A DNA stretch of 64,000 nt from Mesocentrotus franciscanus (GCA_037976565.1 CP137672.1:34860737-34924736), one strand, 5' to 3'; shown: positions 11,816-23,770, counted from the first letter of the stretch. Numbers and translations are program-made. The notes: generated by a model from the sequence alone, not told the origin.

Positions 11816-12640
11816 AGGAAGATATATAACATTGGACACGTACGGTACAGCTCTTACTCCAAAAGTGATGTCAAAGGATTAGTAAAACCCGACTTGGCCG
11901 TGAGAGAGAGAGAGAGAAGGGTCGAGAGTTTAGATTCCGCTCAGGCCTATGCCCCTCGCTTGCGAGCTGCAATGGACACGCACAGCCCCTACTCCAAAAG
12001 TGATGTCAAAGGATTAGTAAAACCCGACTTGGCCGTGAGAGAGAGAGAGAGAGAAGGTTCGAGAGTTTAGATTGCGCCAATGCCTCTACACCAAAAGTGA
12101 TGTCAAAGGATTAGTAAAACCCGACTTGGCCGTAAGAGAGAGAGAGAAGGGTCAAGAGTTTAGATTCCGCTCAGGCCTATGCCCCTCGCTTGCGAGCTGC
12201 AATGGACACGCACAGCCCCTACTCCAAAAGTGATGTCAAAGGATTAGTAAAACCCGACTTGGCCGTGAGAGAGAGAGAGAGAAGGGTCGAGAGTTTAGAT
12301 TCCGCTCAGGCCTATGCCCCTCGCTTGCGAGCTGCAATGGACACGCACAGCCCCTACTCCAAAAGTGATGTCAAAGGATTAGTAAAACCCGACTTGGCCG
12401 TGAGAGAGAGAGAGAGAGAAGGTTCGAGAGTTTAGATTGCGCCAATGCCTCTACACCAAAAGTGATGTCAAAGGATTAGTAAAACCCGACTTGGCCGTAA
12501 GAGAGAGAGAGAAGGGTCAAGAGTTAGAATCCGCGCCTCTAAGCCCCTCGCCTGCGAACAGTGGCCCTACTCCAAAAGTGATGTCAAAGGATTAGTAAAA
12601 CCCGACTTGGCCCGTAAGAGAGAGAGAGAGAGGGGGAGAC
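11816..12640 (+). repeat. Satellite subunit array, ~130-bp units
   Basis: About seven units start near CCAAAAGTGATGTCAAAGGA and carry (GA)n and CCCTCGCTTGCGAGCTGCAA. They are the same subrepeat as in 5804-9960, but share the AAAGGATTAG variant, so this sub-array was homogenised separately. Two ~240-bp blocks (11880-12120 and 12130-12480) are near-identical. Confidence 0.9.
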
Positions 12641-12744
12641 AGAGAGAGAGAGAGAAATAGTGACAGAGAGAAAAAAGCAAGAGTTTTCACTCGACAAGGG
12701 GGAGGGGGGACTTCTTGCTTCTAATCATGTAGGAGCACAGAGAT

Positions 12745-12895
12745 CATTCATTTCTTTCGTTCTGTTGGCTTACTTGTCGTAAAAAGCCTGTAACATCAGT
12801 GATATTTAATTGTTTTTGCTTCTCTCTCTCCCGCGATCTATTTCTATTTTAATTTCTCGAGCGCCGGTGATATTGGCATTCATTTTCTTCAATCA
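12745..12895 (+). repeat. Inverted-repeat arm next to minisatellite array 2
   Basis: This is the reverse complement of sequence at 10200-10440 (TTCTTTCGTTCTGTTGGCTTAC, CTCTCTCTCCCGCGATCTA and CATCAGTGATAT). It is followed by the same GATATTGGCATTCATTTTC entry sequence that precedes array 1. Confidence 0.75.
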
Positions 12896-12899
12896 TTTC

Positions 12900-14195
12900 T
12901 GTCTTGCCAATAATTATTGTTTTAGATCTCCGTACGGGCAACGAAGTCTCGCCAATAATTATTGTTTTTATAGATCGCCGTTTGGGCAACGAAGTCTTGC
13001 CAATAATTATTGTTTTTAGATCTCCGTTCGGGCAACGAAGTCTTGCCAATAATTATCGTTTTGAGATCTCCGTACGGGCAACGAAGTCTTGCCAATAATT
13101 ATTGTTTTTAGATCTCCGTACGGGCAACGAAGTCTTGCCAATAATTATTTTTTTAGATCTCCGTTCGGGCAACGAAGTCTTGCCAATAATTATTGTTTTT
13201 AGATCTCCGTACGGGCAACGAAGTCTTGCCAATAAATATTGTTTTCTGATTTCCGTACGGGCAACGAAGTCTTGCCAATAACTATTGTTTTCTGATCTCC
13301 GTACGGGCAACGAAGTCTTGGCAATAATTATTGTTTTACTTCTCCGTACGGGCAACGATCGAAGTCTTGCCGATAGTTATTGTTTTTAGATCTCCGTACG
13401 GGCAACGAAGTCTTGCCAATAATTATTGTTTTCTGATCTCCGTACGGGCAACGAAGTTTTGCCAATAATTATTGTTTTTAGATCTCCGTTCGGGCAACGA
13501 AGTCTTGCCAATAATTATTGTTTTTAGATCTCCGTACGGGCAACGAAGTCTTGCCAATAATTATTGTTTTTAGATCTCCGTACGGGCAACGAAGCCTTGC
13601 CAATAAATATTGTTTTCTGATCTCCGTACGGGCAACGAAGTCTTGCCAATAATTATTGTTTTCTGATGTCCGTACGGGCAACGAAGATTTGCCAATAAAT
13701 ATTGTTTTTAGATCTCCGTTCGGGCAACGAAGTCTTGCCAATAATTATTGTTTTAGATCTCCGTACGGGCAACGAAGCCTTGCCAATAAATATTGTTTTC
13801 TGATCTCCGTACGGGCAACGAAGCCTTGCCAATAAATATTGTTTTCTGATCTCCGTACGGGCAACGAAGTCTTGCCAATAATTATTGTTTTTAGATCTCC
13901 GTACGGGCAACGAAGTCTTGCCAATAATAATTGTTTTTAGATCTCCGTACGGGCAACGAAGTCTTGCCAATAATTATTGTTTTCTGATCTCCGTATCGGC
14001 AATGAAGTCCCGCCAATAATTATCAATTTAGCAGTTTCGTATCGGCAATGAAGTCTCGCCAATAATTATTGTTTTCCGTTCTCCGTATCGGCAACGAAGT
14101 CTTGCCAATAATTATTGTTTTCAGATGTCCGTATCGGCAATGAAGTCTCGTCAATAATTATTTATTTAGGAGTTCCGTATCGGTAATGAAGTCTC
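12900..14195 (+). repeat. 46-bp minisatellite array 2 (about 28 units)
   Basis: The unit is the same as at 10465-11372. Units at the 3' end (from about 13990) progressively switch to the CCGTATCGGCAATGAAGTC variant and become more diverged, as expected at an array edge. Long minus-strand frames with repeating NNYWQDFVARTEI-like peptides are periodicity artefacts. Confidence 0.95.
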
Positions 14196-14829
14196 AAAAA
14201 CAAAAACAATGCACATGTAACAAACTGCACGAAAATAACGGTTAAATGGAGCGAGAAATGCTAAACGGTTTTGACTCAGTGAAAAGAGACCACACAAAAA
14301 CAAATCATAGAGTATAGAGCACAGACCAGACGGGAGAGAGACCAAGAGAGAGAGAGAGAGAGAGCAAGTAGAAGAAACATATCAGAGAAAAAAGGAGCAA
14401 GAGAGAATAGAAGATATGAGAAGCTAAGGGATTGGAGAATACAGGGTTTCATGTAGACAGAAGGTGAGAAATGTCAAGGGAGGGTATATAGTAAGTGCAT
14501 TTGCTGGGTCCAAGTTCACTCACAATTCATTTTACCAGCTTTCATTCATGAGTCAATGAATGAATAAATAACTAATGATAAAATAATTGCTCTGACAGTA
14601 TCAACTGGTCTACATGAATGCCGTTTCAGGGGATTACCATGTATGGTGCACTACCACAGAACTATACAGGTGCACTACGCTGTGAAGATCACTCCCTGGC
14701 CCTTGGCTCATGAATATAACTGTCAGATCCTGAATAGGGGCTATAATAGGATTGAGGGGATTAGCAGGTAATCCCTTAAGAACGACCCTGTAAATGTGAT
14801 GTCCCTTCTTTCTAAGGGGATGTTTGCGT
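14196..14829. other. No gene seen; short GA tract
   Basis: The segment contains a (GA)n tract at about 14345-14365 and otherwise unique A/T-rich sequence. No supported coding sequence or RNA gene was seen. Confidence 0.6.
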
Positions 14830-15200
14830 CATGTCAGAAGGTAAAATTGCCCTTATTAGAAAGGATAAGGGGGCATGTTTCAAAATAAAAGGGCACTTAT
14901 CAGAGTTGAATTGGGGCACGTAATACAAAGTAAAAGGGGCACCTCTCAAATTTGAATAGGGGCACTCAACAGAAATGAAAAGGGGGACCTATAATAACGA
15001 ACAGATAGCATACAAGGAAAAGGGGCACTTGTCAAAATAAGAGGGAGGCAATTATCATAAGTTAAGGGGGCATTTATCAGAGGTAGTTAGGGGCACTTAT
15101 AAGAATTTGGAACGGGAGGCTATTAGACATAAAAAGAGGCACTTATCTGAAGTATAAAAAACACTTTTGGGGTACTTGGAATCGTGGGTGGGGGCACTGT
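14830..15200 (+). repeat. GGGGCACTTAT minisatellite, second locus
   Basis: Tandem, degenerate ~28-bp units of the same family as at 2897-3085 and 24720-25205. The order of unit variants matches 24880-25200 closely, showing that this block was duplicated together with its surroundings. Confidence 0.8.
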
Positions 15201-15204
15201 GCTC

Positions 15205-15478
15205 CCTGCCCGCCCCCGGTGCGTCGCCTCTACAGTGACCATTTTTTTGTTCCTGTTTCCCTTGTGTGACCTTAATAGGCAGGTTTGACTGTATATACAA
15301 TGTATACATGTAATGTCGCCTTCCTGTTTCGTCTGTGCTCAAGGGCTTGCCGGCGGCGTCATCGCCTGCGTGGTCGAACTAATTAAAAGAAAATTACATC
15401 GAGATCTATCTGGAAATCAGAAGTAAGGTCAACATGATGAACACACGAAGAATTGTAACAGCCTGTCTTTATCGGGTC
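15205..15478 (+). repeat. Shared repeat block immediately 5' of the truncated gene copy
   Basis: Sequence with CAGGTTTGACTGTATAT, CGCCTTCCTGTTTC and ATTACATCGAGATCTATCTGG is also present at 25225-25425 and 49065-49247. In the last location it continues as TCGGGTCATGGAATAAATTA. Here it switches at ATGGA into the RING/propeller homology. Confidence 0.8.
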
Positions 15479-15988
15479 ATGGATGTTGCGAAAGATGCAT
15501 TTTGCGGCATCACTGTAGGCAAGGATGGGCTCATCTTCATAGGTTACAGTGTATGCAATAAAATACAGGTATTCAAGCCAGAAGGGGGCAAGGCAATTAG
15601 AGAGATAACGTTGGACGGATTTGAACCAACGCAGATGTTTGCGATGACTTCCAGTCAAGCGATTGTCGTTAAGAGTAGTTGGAATAAGGTACACGTGATC
15701 AACGATGTGTCTGGTGATATCATTCATAGCATCAGCAAAGCTGATGAAGGCGCTTACCCTGCGGTGTGTCAGAATGATTCAGTTATCATTGCATGGGTTC
15801 AGGAAGAACAGGGTCTGCTGAGCATCGTTCAGTACACAAAAGAGCTCAAATACATCAAAAATATTATCACTGATTTCAAGAACATGAACTCATCATATTT
15901 TCATTGCTATTTGCAAGAGTTCAAGACGGGAGAGATTGTTTTCTGCACTCATGATAGGCTTTACATCTTCCATGAGACATGGGAGTAA
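15434..15988 (+). pseudogene. 5'-truncated RING/beta-propeller gene copy
   Basis: The open frame of 184 codons ends with the family-specific HETWE terminus. From codon 16 (15479) it matches gene A from about residue 212 to the end. It includes the VGKDGLIFIGYSVCNKIQVF blade, GGKAIREIT, FAMTSSQ and the YIFHETWE end. The RING domain, linker and first propeller blades are missing. The first 15 codons come from an unrelated repeat, so the frame is a chance fusion at an ATGGA junction. The 3' flank is preserved as in genes A and B. It is most likely a dead duplicate. A transcribed short propeller-only protein cannot be excluded, because no stop or frameshift interrupts the frame. Confidence 0.8.
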
Positions 15989-17535
15989 AGTTCAGTTTTG
16001 CAGATGAAACGTGGAGTTTAACCAACTTACAAAACCCAAACATTTAAGTTTGTTATTTGGTCAAGTGGAAAAAATGCACCGTATAAATATTCGTGCCTGG
16101 TCTCCGTTGTCAAAGCTCATAATCATCACCAACATACACCAGATAAAAATATATATTCAGGCACCTCGTCGTCTGAATAGGAGTATATTTTGTTACCTCG
16201 CTGCCAAATAATTAGGATATTCGGGGCACCGCTTTGCCCGAATAATTATGAGATGATGGTTCACCGAATGTCGGAACTTTAGTCCCCCGTACAGTCCTGT
16301 CAGTGCCTTGTAATCCTGTGCCGAAAAGTAATTTTAATAAAATACATGTATTAGGTCTAGACTCCGCTCTATTTTAATGTTTCATTATGCCGTCGACAGT
16401 AGACAATGTAACGTTTAGGTCCATGAAGTATCAAGGCGTTGCTCTCATAATTGCAAATGACGGTTATTTTATAAACAGAATGAAGTAGGTAGATAATCAA
16501 AATCAAAGACGGGGAGGGGGTAGCATACCTTCTAATCGACTGAAAGCATACATTGCAAATAGAATACACAGTCATTCCCGCTATTATGGGGGATGGGCAG
16601 CTGCATCCATCCAATGCTACTTATAATACTGATATGCTTCTCTAAATGTTCATGGTAGCGACAACGTAAGCAACTTATTTTTCTCAAAATATTACAATGT
16701 ATCTGAAAATGTTTGTTTAAAAATATGTAAGGTACTATACATAGACAATTTGTCCAAGTTTGTTTACTTAATTCATATATATTGGTAATGGTGGGTAAGG
16801 CATAAATTTTTTTATTTCTTTATCTGTTCTTTGTTTCAAGGACATTTTCATAATTTAGGACATTATTCTTTGTGTATATACCTATAGTTTAATGTAGTTT
16901 TTAAAGCTTCTACCAACCTTGAATTTTGTGGGCAAGCTTTCGTCCACTCCTGTGGACTTTCTCAAGCTAAGTGATCAGTCACACGTTTTCTCTGCGCTGC
17001 GATCACTGGACCAAAGATGACAATAGGTATCCAGAGTCCCTACATTATACGATTATCCCCAACCGATGAAAGTTTTCTGTGTCATACCCATAATTTGTTT
17101 ACTGGAAATATGCGTAAAATTGTGAATTGTGTAAACATTCTAAATGGCTTTTCTCTATACAATACCTAATTCCCGTACCTTCCTCTATCTCTCTTTGCTT
17201 CATATGCATTTATAATTCATTTATTCATTCAATCATTCATTTGGATAGGTTTATTGAAAGGCTGATGGTTACAAAATGTTCATAGTTGCATTGTTCAAAA
17301 TTATATAAAGAATACAATACATTCACCAAAATTGACTAGGAACAAAAAATTGGGATTAGAAAAGAAGAACAATTGTTTAACATATTGCACCTCAAATTTA
17401 TAATAAACATAAACAAATATTTTCAATTATAAAGACAGAAAAAGAGAAATGAGAATTGACAAGCTGAAGAAGACGACAGCGAGAAGAGAGGGGAAGAGCA
17501 GGGATCTACATATTGAGAAAAAGTAAAAATTGAAG
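15989..17535 (+). other. 3' flank of truncated copy, homologous to the flanks of genes A and B
   Basis: The sequence after the stop codon aligns with 30603-31800 and with 53934-54040 plus 56353-57620. Shared landmarks include GAAACGTGGAGTTTAAC, GTCGACAGTAGAC and AAAGACGGGGAGGGGG. An AATAAA hexamer lies at 16336-16341, about 350 bp after the stop; the other two copies do not keep it at the same place. A minus-strand open frame around 16369-16614 recurs in all three copies, but I regard it as non-coding. Confidence 0.7.
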
Positions 17536-17539
17536 CGTG

Positions 17540-18890
17540 TCTGGTAGGGGTAGGGTAGGAGCCCCCGGCATAAATATTCATATATGTGTGATTATGGGCC
17601 CCATGGCGTTTGTACAACAAAAACTCAATGTTATATTAAATTATAAATTATTTGTGGGCTACGAGGCGACGCACCCATCTCACACCGTACCCTTATATGA
17701 TATTTGTGGGCTACGAGGCGACGCACCCATCCCACACCCAGCCCAAGTCCACTCCAAAAATAACTTACTTTCAATAGAACCAGAAAAATCAGACAAACCA
17801 ATCAAAAAAAGTTTGAGCAAAATCGGATAACTAATAAGAAAGTTATGAATTTTTAATGACATGAAAAACTTTGAAAATCACTACACAAATTGGCAACTCA
17901 CTCATGAGTCTGTGACGTATGGTCCTCACTATCCACTAATTATTTTCCTTATATTGATAATATAAATTTCCTATTTTTACCCTAAGAATCTGATTTCTTT
18001 ACACCAGCATCCAAGTTAGATTGTTTTAGTAATATGTTTCTGTGTGGATGCACAAATAAAGAGTAATTTTTGTCCAGTTAAATCATGAAAAATTGAATTT
18101 TGATTAACTATTTATATAAAAATCAATAATTATGAAATACAATATTCAGAAAATAGTATCAATTCTTCAAAATTCATAAAAGTTTTTGGGAAATGTCATG
18201 CACGCAATATGATACAAATCATATAACCTGGGCAAAGGCATGGGGAAATCGAGATTTGGGGGATAAAAGGAAATTAATGGGATTAAACTATATAAAGCAA
18301 TTGATAAGTTGTGAGGACATGACGTCACAAACTGATAACCATCTTGGCAATTTGTGTTGTGATTCGCATTGTTCCATAGTTTTACATACTTTTTCAAAAA
18401 TTAATAACTTTCTTATTAGTTATCCGATTTTGCTCAAACTTGTTTTAATTGGTTTGTCCGATTTTTCTGCTTTTATTGAAAGCAAGTTATTTTTGGAGTG
18501 GACTTGCCCTTTGATATTCTTGCCGGGGGCTCCTACCCTAATATCGTTCAGTAGGTCCTAAGGAAGGCCTGTACCAAAAATTGCATTTGTACAACAACGA
18601 ATCAATGTTATATTACCTTCTAAATAAATTGGGGGCTACGAGGCGACGCCCCCGCCCCACATCCTTATATGATATTTTGCCGGGGCTCCTACCTAATATC
18701 GTTCAGTAGGTCCTAAGGAAGCCCTGTACCAAAAATTGTATTTTTACAACAACAAATCAATGTTATAACATTATTTGGGGGCTCAAAAAAGACGCCCCCT
18801 CCCACACCCTTAAATTGATTTTTTTGCCGGGGCTCCTAGCCTAATATCGTTTAGCAGGTCCTAAGGAAGCCCTGTACCAAAAATGGTGCT
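17540..18890 (+). repeat. ~150-170-bp tandem repeat interrupted by a MITE
   Basis: Units contain GTACCAAAAATTG, CAACAACGAATCAATGTTATA, GGGGGCTACGAGGCGACGCC, then TGCCGGGGCTCCTA and TCAGTAGGTCCTAAGGAA. About three to four units are present (edges near 17550, 18525, 18665 and 18825). One unit is split by the palindromic MITE at 17742-18512. The corresponding region of the other duplication units lacks this block. Confidence 0.75.
17742..18512. mobile_element. Palindromic TTAA-family MITE, second copy
   Basis: The left end CCCAAGTCCACTCCAAAAAT and right end TTTTTGGAGTGGACTTGCCC match the family at 1518-2527 and 23771-24510. Most of the ~770 bp forms one imperfect inverted repeat. The flanking TTAA is degraded here, but an uninterrupted unit of the host tandem repeat at about 18797 reads CCCTTAAATTG, consistent with a TTAA target. 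Confidence 0.75.
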
Positions 18891-18929
18891 TTTATCCGGC
18901 AAGTAACGGTAATTTCACTAAGCCACCTG

Positions 18930-20760
18930 ACTAATACTAGTAGCAAGGAATCCCCCGCTGTATAAAGGGGAAAACAGAAGATTTTTATTTTTAGTCTAGC
19001 CCAACGATGTGAAAATAACATACATATGTTGGGAATTTCAAGATCAATTTAATTTCAAATTACTTATTCAAGGGTTAATAGTGATAACATTACATTGATA
19101 TGCTCTATGTATTCTGATGTTGTTCGACTAAGAAATTTGGTGTAAATAAACAAAACATTTGAGCTATTATTTGTCGCATATAATGAATACAGTGTACGAG
19201 ATCTAGTGTACTTATAAGAACTCATATTTATGCTTTAATTGGAAAGAAAATCAACGTATTGTATACTATAATTTCGACTACATGCTGTAGTTTATCTTGT
19301 TATTATGCATTAAAGGGAGGCCATCTACGTCTTCTTTTGGACAACTGCACGTAAACGAATGGACTTGTAACGGTAGTCAGCGACTTAATCTCTACTTGGT
19401 CAGTGCGCACTAGCGTTCGCGAAACAGACCGAAGTTCTCCTCACGCTTCGGTTTCGCGTATGTTGCACGCACGTGAATGCTGCGGTCGCATCGTCCGTAG
19501 TCGTATTATACCCGATTGGCCCCGAGTAGGGCCACGGGAAAGACACATAGTCTGCCTCTCGTCATGCTACACTCCCTTTAAAGTGTTAATTCCCCCTTAC
19601 TAGGTATATGATTCTTTCATAGTAAATTAATTAACTTTCTTTATTATCTTTGTAAAGCGCATAGAGACATCCCTGTATTATGCGCTTTACAAGCATGATT
19701 ATTATAATTATGAAATTATGTCAGTTATCATCTTTCATTCAAATTATGTTACATATTCATGTTCAATCCAATTATATTTTCTTAAAGGGGATAGAATGAA
19801 TGAACTTGAAGTATGAATTAGGTCACTGACATTCCAGAAAGTAGTTTTTCGTCCAGCGTCTTTGGTGTGAGAATTTTTTTCTCAAAGAAGTGAAAAAGAG
19901 TCATCAAAAGTATTGATTTTAGAGAATCCATACAGGAGGTATATAGAAGCTTTTGTTGATGATATTCGTATAATAATATTTGTCAGCGGTTATAACGGCA
20001 AGCGTAAATGTCAGCATTCAGGAAGAGGGTGGAGGGGGAGGGGAGGGGTAAGTCTAAGGAGTTAGAGAGGAGGAAAGAAAGGGAGAGGGTTTGGGGTAGA
20101 TTTTGTGTATTTTAATAAAATAAAAACTCATAATTTCAATTCTGTATAATAACATGTTGAGAAATAAGAAACTCAATTTTTGTGTGTGAAGTATTCAGTT
20201 TTATTCTGGAAACAAAAGCAATGCTTGTTTTAGTTTTTGGGATGAAATTATTGTGTACTGCCGTAATATATTCCTATTATATGTAATTGTGAACATTTTT
20301 AGTCCTATACATTGTGAAATTATGAGCAATGAATTATGTTGTATTTATGATCGTTTATCAAATGATAAAAAACTTTGTAATAATTATGTTTCAGTTTGTA
20401 TAAACTAAAATTATGGAAAATGCTTTGCTTCTATGCTATGTACGAAAAGGAATAGTAATTTTGAGAAATAAATTCAATGAATACAACAAGTATAAGACTA
20501 TCCGTCAATCTATCCGTCAAATTGTCTTCAGCATTCTTTGCATCTAACAACAGACTCGTTTCCGAGTTTTCATCAAATACTGAGGGCCTTTAAACTCAAT
20601 CTACCTGCCTTTTCTTCGTCATTGACAAAAGAATATGAACTTTTCCTACTCTGGCCAAAATTTTCCAAGGAGTCGCTTATTTTTATAGCAAACTAATCTA
20701 ATAGAAATTAGAAAAGGGAACTTCGAATTGGCTAAATCGGTTATGTCACTGTGATGTAGT
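18930..20760 (+). other. Duplicated 3' flank continued (A/T-rich, non-coding)
   Basis: This aligns with 32390-33330 and 57830-58700 plus 61250-61450. Shared landmarks include CCGCTGTATAAAGGGG, GTAAAGCGCATAGA..ATTATTAT and CTTCAGCATTCTTTGCATCTAAC. The polypurine stretch at 20020-20095 is specific to this copy. No gene was seen. Confidence 0.65.
19314..19577. mobile_element. 264-bp TTAA-flanked MITE
   Basis: TTAA (19310-19313) followed by AGGGAG opens the insertion; CTCCCT followed by TTAA (19578-19581) closes it. The homologous position in the unit of gene B (about 58245) reads GCATTAAAGTCAATTCCC with a single TTAA. The insert is GC-richer than its surroundings. This supports a piggyBac-type target duplication. 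Confidence 0.75.
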
Positions 20761-21834
20761 GCCGGACAACTTCACATTTGTTCCAACAAACAAACTATCT
20801 AAAATGTTTATGTGGGCTTTTTTGTTTTCAAAATGTAGGACTCGGGAGGTTATACTTTCTTTTAAGAGGACATTTGGTAGTATGTTATCCATCATATATT
20901 TGAGGAGTGTCCCAAGGGAGAAGGGACGTTCAGGTTTGAAGAAAAAAAAATCTAGAAATTAATGATACTTATTACACGACAAACGGAAGAGTTGTCCATG
21001 AAAACGACACAATCCACTGACCAAATAGCCTATTTGAGATTCGCATAGCTTTAGTGATCTCATATTTCAAAATTTTCCCAACTGTCTAATTATTGGTAAC
21101 TTTCGCCAATCTGATCTGATTGAATTGCCCTTTAAAACATGTTTCTAAGCGCCTAACAAAGAGTTACCAAAAGAGGAAGAGGAAATTAGATCTGTGTTTT
21201 TCAACCTGTTTTTTGGGGGCACGGCACCCTTTTAATACATTTAAAAAAATTTGCGCCACCCCAATCCCAAATTCATCACAGGGTGCTACTATTGTAGCAG
21301 AAGTCTGCACCACTAAGTGTGGAAATTGGTAATTTATTTCTCAGTGTCTACGCTAGTAAGCAGTTTGGGCAGGTCTTTTTTTATAAATTAAATCTCAGAG
21401 TACCATATGATGAAGATAATCTTTTCACCTTTTTGCTTATTTATACTGATCCTATTTAACATGAATTACTGAAAGAAAAAATACTAATGGAGTGCTTAAT
21501 GTTTTACCTTGTTAAAAGAATATAAATATGGTGAAGGTAACGAGATTATATAGCCATTGTAACAGGGATATTTACGAACAATAAATATTAAGAGTCATTT
21601 TCTGTTTACAGGTTTAATACTCAATATGAAATCAAATCGTGAATATGCTTTATCATAATCTGCTACTAAAGGTGCCTTTACATAATAATATAATATTTGA
21701 AGAGCATTCTGGAGCGAACTATTTCCTTATATTATCTCACGTTCATCTAGCTTCCTTGCCCTTAATCTTTCCCTCGGTCTCACCTTTTTTGTTTGCCTTC
21801 CGTGCCCCGTAGCTACGTCACTGCTCATTACTCT
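20761..21834 (+). other. Duplicated flank and unique A/T-rich DNA; no gene seen
   Basis: The first part (to about 21130) aligns with 62520-62880, with landmarks GTGATGTAGTGCCGGACAA and GACTCGGGAGG. The rest is A/T-rich and shows no supported gene, apart from the hAT-like terminus listed separately. Confidence 0.55.
21192..21262 (+). mobile_element. hAT-like element terminus (fragment)
   Basis: GTGTTTTTCAACCTGTTTTTTGGGGGCACGGCACCC resembles in pattern the CAGTGTTTTTCAACC..GGCACGGCACCC ends common to hAT elements in many animals; only the ends are visible. No partner terminus or target duplication was located. Confidence 0.4.
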
Positions 21835-22200
21835 AATATCAAGGAGGCAGTCTTTACTGAAAAGGGATCTTTGGACTCTATTCAGGAGCAATGGTTATAT
21901 ACCTTAATCCCTGTCGTGACCAAGAAGTACACAGCGCCCTCTGAGTTGGTCAACGTGTTCGACTTCAGAGGCAATTTCTTGGAGTCGGGATAATATCTTC
22001 GAGTTATATATTTACCTTTTTTTTAATAAGTTTTGTTATGTTAGCCTATAATGGTGATTTCTTTTCAAACTATAATTGTGATTATGATTTAAAAACCTTT
22101 TTTTTCCGGATTAAATTTATTTTCATCTGATCGTACTATTTTATTAGACCAATATAATACATGTCAAACCTGTCTTAGTGGCCACCTCTCTATAATGACC
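21835..22200 (+). repeat. Dispersed repeat, copy without MITE insertions
   Basis: This matches 825-873, 1302-1520 and 2524-2620 with the intervening elements absent. It is the empty-site reference for the hAT-like (AGCAATGG) and TTAA insertions near the window start. Confidence 0.8.
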
Positions 22201-22382
22201 ATCAAGGGCATCAATCCGAGTTTGAGCATGGGGGGACACAATTACATGTCACCTTTACAGTTACTTTCAAAGTTATACCACGTTATGTTGCTAGACACAC
22301 TCTCTCTCTAGTTATTCTGTTTCACGGCATGTACTTTCATTGGTGACCGGTTCATTTATTGTCTTTTTGATCTTTGACTTTC

Positions 22383-23420
22383 ATTACATTATAGAGAAAG
22401 AAGACGATTCGTTGTAACGTTCTCGACTCTTAATCCTTGTCTGTATTCAGTTTCCCCTCTCCCGCGCGAAGTGTGGAAGCTTTGACGTTTCATTAAATTA
22501 TTAGCGAAAGAAGACGATTCATTGTACTGTTCTCGACTCTTAATCCTTGTTTGAATTCAGTTCCCCCCTCCCGCGCAAAGCGCGGAAGCTTTGTCGTTTC
22601 ATTAAATTATTAGAGAAAGAAGACGATTCATTGTACCGTTCTCGACTCTTAATCTTTGTTTGAATTCAGTTTCTCTCCCCCCCCCTCCCGTGCGAAGCGC
22701 GGAAGCTTTGACGTTTCATTAAATTATTTTAAAAGAAGACGATTCGTTGTACCGTTCTTGACTCTTAATCTTTGTTTGAATTCAGTTTCCCCATCCCGCG
22801 CGAAGCGCGGAAGCTGTGACGTTTCATTTAATTATTAGAGAAGGAAGATGATACGTTTTACCGTTCTCGACTCTTAATCCTTGTTTGAATTCAGTTTCCT
22901 CCCCCTTCCCGCGCGAGGCGCGGAAGCTTTGACGTTTCATTAAATTATTAAAAAAAGAAGACGATTCGTTGTACCGTTCTTGAATCTTAATCTTTGTTTG
23001 AATTCAGTATCCCCCTACCGCGCGAAGCGCGGAAGCTGTGACGTTTCATTTAATTATTAGAGAAAGAAGATGATTCGTTCTACCGTTCTCGACTCTTAAT
23101 CCTTGTCTGAATTCAGTTTCCACCCTCTCGCGCGTAGCGCAAAGCTTTGACGTTTCATTAAAATATTAGAGAACGAAGACGATTCGTTGTACCGTTCTGC
23201 ACTCTTAATCCCTGTTTCATTAATTTTTAGAGAAAGAAGACGTTTCGTAGTACCGTTCTCGAGTATTAATCCTTGTTTAAATAAAGTTTCACTCCCGCGC
23301 GAAGCGCGGAACCTGTGCCGTTTCATTTGATTATCAGAGAAAGAAGACGATTCGTTGTACCGTCCTCGACTCTTAATCCTTGTTTGAATTCAGTTCCCCC
23401 TCCCTTTGACGTTACATTAC
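22383..23420 (+). repeat. 109-bp satellite (about nine to ten units)
   Basis: Each unit has AGAAAGAAGACGATTCGTTG, TACCGTTCTCGACTCTTAATC, TTTGAATTCAGTTTCC, then the short hairpin CCGCGCGAAGCGCGG and AAGCTTTGACGTTTCATT. Units start near 22394, 22504, 22612, 22730, 22840, 22951, 23061, 23168, 23230 and 23337. The array lies inside the dispersed repeat described at 2540-2840. Confidence 0.9.
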
Positions 23421-23479
23421 ATTATTAAAGAACTTCTTTTCTGACAAAACATGGGGGGGGGGACATTTCACCACCTGAC

Positions 23480-23770
23480 GCCCCTGATGACCATCCATTA
23501 TGTCTCCCTCGAGAAAGAAATGTGTATTATAGACCCTGTCTAACCCTGTCTAGAAAGGCCAATTGTCTACAGTGGCCCAGGGGCGGCGGAGCGTCTTTCA
23601 AAGTGGGGGAAGAATAAAGGGTACTTTCTTGAAAAAGGGGCATCTACAAAGGAAACCCCAAAGCGAAAATATACAATTTTTAGACATTGTTATATACTCC
23701 TACATTGTGATTACATTATCAGGGATGATTTTAATACTTGCCCTTCTCTTTTCATGGTCCAAATTACTGC
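23480..23770 (+). repeat. Dispersed repeat, continuation after satellite
   Basis: Homologous to about 2610-2760 (GCCCAGGGGCGGCGGAGCGT, CTCGAGAAAGA), then A/T-rich sequence up to the MITE at 23771. Confidence 0.7.

Noticed and set aside
10857..13970. Long minus-strand frames with repeating NNYWQDFVARTEI / RCPYGDLKTIIIG peptides
   Set aside because: They come from the 46-bp minisatellite. A period not divisible by three makes the peptide repeat every 46 residues in any open frame, and starts and stops fall at random units.
5804..14195. CRISPR-like array (regular repeats)
   Set aside because: The repeats are directly tandem or nested without unique spacers, and the genome is eukaryotic.
16930..17020. 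GCAAGCTTTCGTCCACTCCTGTGGACTTTCTCAAGC considered as a Penelope-type or ribozyme motif
   Set aside because: It forms a short hairpin, but the conserved hammerhead core could not be placed, and there is no reverse transcriptase nearby.
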